From: Adiantum capillus-veneris
Lineage: Eukaryota > Streptophyta > Polypodiopsida > Polypodiales > Pteridaceae
Assembly (NCBI GenBank): GCA_014529385.2
Contig: CM043944.1
Span: 64,810,248 to 64,874,247 of the forward strand
DNA: 64,000 nucleotides
Reading direction: 5' to 3'
In this document: positions 57,894-64,000 of the stretch, piece by piece
How the letters are laid out: each line of letters starts with the position of its first letter
Position numbering within the stretch: the stretch's first letter is position 1
The notes under the pieces: model-generated
What the model was told of the DNA's origin: nothing
The model's input: the letters and a program-made list of their open reading frames with translations, nothing else
Databases searched by the model: none
Position numbers and translations under genes: made by a program

Positions 57894-58458
57894 CTACTGT
57901 GAAAAGTCCTATCACCTCCACTTCTCTCTTCTCTCTCTTCTTTATCTATCCACACCAACTTCTTGATAATTCCAAGCAAAAGAAATTAGATAAGTGCTGA
58001 AAATCTAACCCAACCATGGTTAGAGGAGTTACCCTAGCCCTCAAAATTGTTATAAAAGGAGGGCAGACCTAGCACAAAAAGAGGGAGCCATAAGCAAGAG
58101 CACTATGCTATAGCTTGAGAATCCAGGCTCAATCTCTCTAGAAGGAGCTCTTGAGTGGAAGCTCATTGTCTTATGCATATGCATGTGTTGTATTAGGGGT
58201 GATTAGCAAGGGAACTCTATGCCATTGTAAGAGAGAGTGATCATTCAATTGAGAGTAGGAAATCTATCATTTCTCCTACTAGTGTAAGCCCAACATTTGC
58301 TGAATCAAGGAGGGTAGATTTGGAGTAAGCTTGGATGCTTTGTATCTCTTCCAACGTAAAGTAATGGACAACAATGATGTGTAAGTGTCTTCGTGTTTTT
58401 TTTTTTTTTAAGTTCTTGATAGCTTGTCTCTGGTTGTTGTCATCAATTTAGCCATAAA
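57894..58458 (+). other. Fragment between LTRs B and C, LTR-like
   Basis: There is no supported ORF. A TATA-like GTTATAAAAGGAGGGC lies near 58,050, with a T-rich run near 58,398. It looks like part of an unrelated LTR in plus orientation, but no partner is present in the window. Confidence 0.4.
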
Positions 58459-61107
58459 TCCGGGGCGGGCAACAAGAAGAGCGGCCTCTAAACACCCTTC
58501 GAAGCTCCCGTGCTGCTCAATTTGCGTTGTGGCAAGCACAATCAAAGACAACAACAACCCATAGCCAGAAACCAAATAAGAAAAGGGCACCACCTAGTTG
58601 TAGATGCGAACTAGGACGCACGTGATATTTTGGTACAACCAAGAAGGTGCACCACACAACACACACAAGCAACCTCACACCAAGACACACACAAAATGGA
58701 CCAGAGAGAGCTAGAGCAAAGGGAAGAGAGAGAGAAAAGGATCTTGCACAATACCTTATTTGTGACTTGCAAATGGAGATGGTTTGTTATGATGCTATCG
58801 TAGAGCTTGTACAAAAACTCACTCAATGCTTAGTGATTGCTAATCATTGCCAAAACCCACACACACTGTCTTAGGGTGCGGGAGACCTCTCACCACAATA
58901 CCCTCTTACAATGGACACAAAATTGGCAATGAAAAACACACTAAAACACTTTCTAAAATCAAGATCAACCGATAGAAACTCAAAATACACAAGTCACCTT
59001 GAATTCACCAAACCGTATTGCACAAATGGAAGGACGAAGATTTGAACGTCGAATCACGCCTTTGATGCACCAAACCTCAATTTATTGATGATGAAGGAGC
59101 ATATACAATAGTGGTTTTGAGATTTGTGGAACTCACGCTCTCTCACTTGCAATGTGTAGCTCGAAGGATTCTCTCACACGAAGAGTGAAGCTCACAAGTG
59201 GTTGCTACACCTAAGTCTCTCCTCACGCATAGAGTGTTGGGGTGCTATATGAGATGTTGGAGGTTGTTTTACAAGAAGGAGAGGGGCCTATTTATAGGTT
59301 GGAGACCCCTCATAAAGATTATTGGAAATCCTATTTTACAAGCTAACAAATCAGGATTATGATTTTTTTGAATATCAAAACATTGCGGGTCTTCTTTGTC
59401 TGCTTGAGTCATGGGTGTGGACTCAAAAGAGAGCATTATTGATGGTGAATAAGGTGAAAGTAGAGTTTTAAGGAAAAGGAGAGAGAGAGATAGAGAGTTA
59501 CTTTGTACATGTCTTGAGGTGAGGTGTCTTTTATGGTTAGGTCAATGCTATTTTGTGTTAGTATGTTAGTGGTTAGTGTTAGTAATCACTAGAAAGTTAA
59601 TGTTACATTTACAATGGGTAGAATGAGGTGTATGGTTGAAGTAAGATGGTTGAATGAAGTGAAAAAATCCTTGTGATGGTGAAGCTTGAAGAAGTTTTGG
59701 ACTTACTTGTGTAGGTTCTCAAAATGACTATCGATCTTCTTCTTCGTCTTCCCTTCTTTACGCCACCGCCGCCAAGGTTGATTATCGTGATGAAAATGGT
59801 AATTCCGTTGATGAGATCTATTGATTTGCAGAGGTTAAGCATGGTACACATGCTGAATTTATGTATATATATATAAGGGTTAAGATGGAATTGTACTTTG
59901 GAGATAATAGAGAGAGGCATAGAGATGGTGTATGTACATGGAGAGCTCATATGAGAGCTATGGGAGTAAGTGGGGAGGTTAATGGTGAAGAAGGTGAGAG
60001 AAACCATTGAAGGTGCAGGTTTGAGTGAGGGATTGAGAGGAATGTGTGTGTGTGTGTGTGTAGAAGTGTGGAAAGAGGTGAGAGAAAACTATGGGCTACT
60101 TCTGAGAAAAGTGGGCAGACTCGGGTCTTTTCAAAAAATCAGATCTCAATGCTGGTAGCTCCAAAAATCATGAAAAAATTTGAGGTGATTATTCAGAGTG
60201 TGGGCTACATTTTCTCTTTTGGCCACCGTGCCATGTTTGGAGTGGAGATGGATACTAAAAATCCCACCAAAAGACCTGTTTTTTCTTCACAAAAAGTCTT
60301 CAGCGGCCCCCTCGTTTGTTGAATTTGTACAATGCATCCAAGAGTGAGCCCCTGCTTTGTCATATCATAATACAAAGCATCCAAGTTGCCCTTGACACAT
60401 GCATGGAGGAGGATTATTGGTGAATAAAGAAATATATACATGGTGGGACTAGTGAATGGACTATTCATGGACTTTAGCTCCATGAGAACATGGTGCTAGA
60501 ATAATGAGTAAAAATAATAATAAAAAAATGGAGGAGTTATGGATATGGAAAGATATTGGAATCATATGATATTGGTACTCTTTGAATTATTTTGGGTGAA
60601 AGAGGAAAAGGTATGCAAGTAAATAATATAATAAACGTGACCAATGAGTAGAAATCAATTTTTTGTTTTCACGAGGGTGAGGGTGAAAATGTGGGAGTGA
60701 TTTGTATAAAGAAAAAATATAAGGTTAGAGTATGTACATATTGGCAAAAATTATACTTATGGTGTAAGAGGATGAAAGAAGGTGTACATAGGTTTAATAA
60801 AACACACACCTAAGTAGAAATATTTAAATAAATATACCAAAATAATTATAAAAAATCCCTATATTTAGGCCATATATACAATGCAATATTTACACACAAA
60901 TGGTCCATAATATATTTTATTTTTTTTTTGACTTAACTAGCCCAGTGACTAGCTAGATGAGGGATTTAAGAAGATATGGGAAAAGTCCCCTAACTCACAC
61001 ACGCCTATTTACAGTGAAATGGTAGGGATAGCCATAGTGTTTGGGTGATTTTGGTGGGGTGAGGTAGCTTACTATGGCAATTATGGAAAGCCGAAAAACG
61101 GCTATCA
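58459..61107 (-). repeat. Inverted Tat-family LTR C, missing its outer bases
   Basis: It starts at TCCGGGGCGGGC, the same break point as LTR B, and ends AACGGCTATCA at 61,107. TATA (inverted) is at 59,289-59,296. It is followed by the polypurine tract TTAGCCCCCCCTTA, so it is the 3' LTR of the internal region to its right. Confidence 0.9.
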
Positions 61108-62876
61108 TTAGCCCCCCCTTAGATAATGGTACATTCATGTACCATTTATCCGATCATACAACATGTAGATTGTGTAACGTCTGTCTTTGTCTGCTCTCAT
61201 CTTTGAAGAACCTTTGTTGTATGATTAAAAAACCTTGTGTGATATGAAAGGTTCTCGGAGCCAATGGCAGGATGAAATGAAGTGACGGAGTAAACCTCCT
61301 CCATCGAGAAAGTTTCCATAAGCGTCCCCAAGGATGAAAGATCTTGAAATATCTTTCCCAAAGCGAGATGTATGGTATGGAATCACTTACTGATTTTGAT
61401 TGAAGAAACTTGTAGATTTTACTGTTGTCCATCATTGCATTTATCACTATGAATGTGATATAAAAGATTGGTTGCTCTTCCTCCTATATAAAGTTGATGT
61501 ATCTGCTACGATCTTCAAGAGCTTGTATGAGCGAATTCCTGAACTGTAGCTCATAAAATTCATTCAACCTGGGTAGGTTCATAAACAAGTAAAAAATTCT
61601 ATGACCTTCATGATTTAGGAAAGCTTGATCCATGCTTCCAACTGCTATTGGAAGATATTGCAAATAGTTTACCACATAGGTAGATAATAGACGAAGGTTT
61701 CTATTGCTTCCAACACATTAGAAGAGAATAGATTTTGGTACTGATTGATGAAATATCCACATGTAGCAATCAACAAGTATTTCATCTATGATGAAGACCA
61801 AAAGCATCACAATGTGCGACCTCCATACACCAAAGAACCAAATGAAGAAGTTTTGGAAACATCCGTTCATCACCAAGTATTCATGTCCTCTTCCACTTAA
61901 GAAGGTATGGTGTCCCCGATGAAAGGTATATGTGAAGAAAGGAGAAGTTGACTTTGAAGAGGTGAAACCCAATGTGAAGATGATTGGGGCTTCAAAAGCT
62001 TGGATTTTCTTGCTAAGAGATTGTCCCATGAATGAAGAGCCACCCACTAAAACACCATTGGAGAGAATGATACCCTTCTGATAGTTTCCTTTTATGATTT
62101 TATTTTGTACTACTCTCCCATGTTCTTCATCCCCTTCTAAGCGCCCCCTTTGGCAAGGTTGTAACTCCTCACATCGTACCACTTCAAAGGTTGATGGATT
62201 ACTGTTTGATTTTGTGAAACATTTGGCTTCTTGCATGATAGGTTCCTCCATGCTTAACATACATGGGTCATACCAATGCTTTTCAACATCCTCAAACACT
62301 TCTTCAAGATTATCCTCACATGGATTCAACTCACACTCTTCTACTTTGTTTTGGAGTTGGCATTCCATGTACACAATCATCTCTTTATGATCAATGTGGT
62401 CTATGATCTCTCCACCTATGATTTCATCTTCTTCTTCACTCTCTTCTTCTAGACAAGATACACTCTCAGATAAATCAAGGTTACCTTCAAGGTCTTCATT
62501 CTCCATAGAGTCATGTTGCACAAAAGCTTTGTCTGCTCAGACTAGAAATTGATCCTCTGCCAAAAGGTTGGATGTATCCATTATTGAATCATCAATGCCA
62601 TTTGAGATATCTTGTGTCGATTTTTTCATGCTTGTGATAAAGGTAGAAGAAAGACATTCCACATTTGAATCTTGGCCACACACTTTAGCACTTGAATAAT
62701 CAATTGGCATGTAAGTAACTTCTTCAACATTTGTCGGAGTAGAAGGAGACAATTATGGCAAAGGAGATGACTCCTTGATAGAAACACTTTCATGATGGTT
62801 GGTTCTTCCAGCATGATGGAAACCATTTTTGATGTAGAAGTACTTGTGAAACTTCCTTCGGGCAATAGTGACCGCT
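61108..62876 (-). mobile_element. Non-autonomous LTR element internal region
   Basis: Bounded on the left by a polypurine tract and LTR C and on the right by the gag-start repeat at 62,877. It encodes no protease, RT or integrase. The 3' UTR is 61,108-61,717; one long acidic ORF fills the rest. The 3' UTR matches 55,076-55,253. Confidence 0.7.
61718..62752 (-). pseudogene. Long acidic ORF of the non-autonomous element
   Basis: The minus frame runs from about 62,752 to 61,718 with a single in-frame TGA near 62,540. It has PTNVEEVTYMPIDYSSAK near the start, an acidic cluster (CLEEESEEEDEIIGGE), Cys and Glu-rich middle sequence, and a hydrophobic aromatic C-terminal part (GCFQNFFIWFFGVW, then LLVFIIDEILVDC) that may be membrane-seeking. 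It is not gag or pol. Proteins of this sort are carried by some large non-autonomous plant LTR elements, but I cannot name a family. The upstream end appears to continue from the gag start at 62,880-63,000. Confidence 0.5.
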
Positions 62877-64000
62877 TCTTCCTCTCCCCTTTGAAGGGAT
62901 CGGGATGGAATTGAAGAGGCAAAGTGCTCATGCCGCGGGTAAAAACAAGACCTACGTGGCACGCAACTCCACAAGTTGCCATTGCATCTCCTTGAGTTGG
63001 TGTTGTAGCACCGCCACCAGGGATGCATCCATAACGGTAGATAGATAAGAGTACCCTCCGGACGAAGGCCGTGCGTGTGTGGAGTCCGGAGGAGAAGGAG
63101 GTGTCTCCTCTTGGTTAATGCCATGGCACGTGATGTGTAGGAGAAAGTGAATCGGAAAAGAAAGATAGAGAGCTATGCACATGAGAAAGGATAAACGATG
63201 ACTAGTAAATGTCGCTTCCTCACTCATCCACGCGATGGAGTGGAGGGTTCAAGTGAAGTAGGAGGGAGTAGAAGCGAACGGCTTCAAGACAGAGGTAGAG
63301 CAGCTTTGGAAATTGCTCAGAGTGTGTAGATGTAGTGAAAATGTAGGTTTCATAGTGACTAGGGTAAAGGGGCCGATATAAGGCCACCTAAGGAAGGCAC
63401 CAAATTGCGAGCACTCTTCTACTCTGTTTTTAGCTTGCAAGGGCGCATTCGACAGTTCAATGCAAGGCGACCTAGGCATAGAATCATTCAGCTAACAAGT
63501 CTTGATTACACGATCGAACGGTGAGTGTTCCATCATGTCTCACATAAACCACTCTAGCACCCAGCTGAATGTGTCCCTCTTCTAGAACTAAAGAACTTTG
63601 TAAAGGAGGCCACGAGTCCCAGGGTAGGGACCCGGTTTTTTATTGGCCCCTTTACCCTAGTCCTTTTATAAGTGTGTGATCCTTTACTCCAGCACCCAAC
63701 TAAACATGTCCCTCTTCTAGAACTAAATGAACTTTGTAAAGGGGGCCACGGGTCCCAGGGCAGGGACCCGATATTTTATTGGCCCTAGTCCTTTTATAAG
63801 TGTGTGATCCTTTAAAAGGGCAAGGTTCACACTAGCTCTTTTTTTAAAAAGTGGTCATATTAAAGCTTTGGGAGGCAAGGTCACTTGGTTTTTTATAAAA
63901 AAACCAAAACCCTTGGCGAAAAAAAATGACGAAGGGAGCATTGCCGCCTCGGAAAAGAAAAACCGTCGAACCACCCCGTGCTGCACTGTTGACACGCCTC
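62877..64000 (-). repeat. Second copy of the gag start, leader and presumed LTR
   Basis: It matches 26,369-27,640 in the same orientation, including the gag start (MDASLVAVLQHQLKEMQ near 63,030), the two internal duplicated blocks and the A-rich block near 63,890-63,930. It lacks about 100 bp near 63,483. Beyond 62,880 the gag reading continues into different sequence from the first copy. It is cut by the window end. Confidence 0.75.

Noticed and set aside
1-64000. CRISPR arrays, tRNA or rRNA genes and bacterial-type operons
   Set aside because: Direct repeats seen are microsatellites, satellites or LTRs; no cloverleaf or rRNA core sequence was recognised by eye.

Overview
The window is repeat-rich nuclear DNA of a land plant. 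The evidence is short GT-AG introns, Ty3/gypsy elements of the Tat type with two RNase H domains, L1-type LINEs with a DUF4283-like ORF1 and a zf-RVT tail, and initiator-Met-tRNA priming. The density and nesting of decayed elements suit a large, repeat-swollen genome such as a fern, lycophyte or gymnosperm, but the sequence alone does not fix the lineage. I see no ordinary housekeeping gene, tRNA, rRNA or CRISPR array.

Region 1 (1-6,470) is the exception and the most interesting part. It is a compact set of three spliced genes with introns of 63-81 nt and little space between them. Gene A (minus, 1529-36) is an unrecognised acidic protein. Gene B (plus, 2606-4762) encodes a protein of about 589 aa that starts like histone H3, has a full H3 histone fold with several CENH3-like residues, and continues into a Ulp1/SENP-type (C48) cysteine protease domain and a Lys/Ala/Glu-rich repeat tail. 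Once a frame-neutral intron is removed, the protease residues His-355, Asn-372, Gln-415 and Cys-421 have the spacing of yeast Ulp1 (17, 43 and 6 residues). Gene C (minus, 6463-5159) is unrecognised and has one in-frame TAG. A and B diverge from a 1.1-kb region with four long GC-rich hairpins sharing arm sequence. B and C converge on short tandem repeats. No transposase, terminal repeat or virion gene was recognised. The set may be part of an undescribed mobile element or endogenised virus-like unit running off the left edge, or a host locus.

Region 2 (about 6,770-12,830) is a 5'-truncated Tat-like element (protease, RT, RNase H, second RNase H, integrase, polypurine tract, 3' LTR). Region 3 (12,830-21,650) mixes two halves of minus-strand L1-type LINEs with two gypsy relics. 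Region 4 (21,790-27,640) is a decayed minus-strand gypsy element with a CCHC knuckle and protease, split by a 2.56-kb short LTR element. Region 5 (27,650-33,012) holds a plus-strand LINE RT relic, a chromodomain-type gypsy tail, microsatellites, an unrecognised gene fragment (29,871-30,860) and a roughly 100-bp satellite interrupted by an insertion.

Region 6 (33,013-62,880) is dominated by one Tat-like family with 2.6-kb LTRs. It contains a minus-strand copy that has lost its 5' part (33,013-39,787), a complete plus-strand copy (39,798-50,862) inserted into the end of another LTR of the same family with a 4-bp duplication, and three inverted LTRs (52,425-61,107), followed by the 3' part of a non-autonomous internal region with a long acidic ORF. 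Region 7 (62,877-64,000) repeats 26,369-27,600, the gag start and upstream region of the Region 4 element. All retroelement coding regions carry stops, frameshifts or lost catalytic residues. LTR TATA boxes are the main recognisable promoters.
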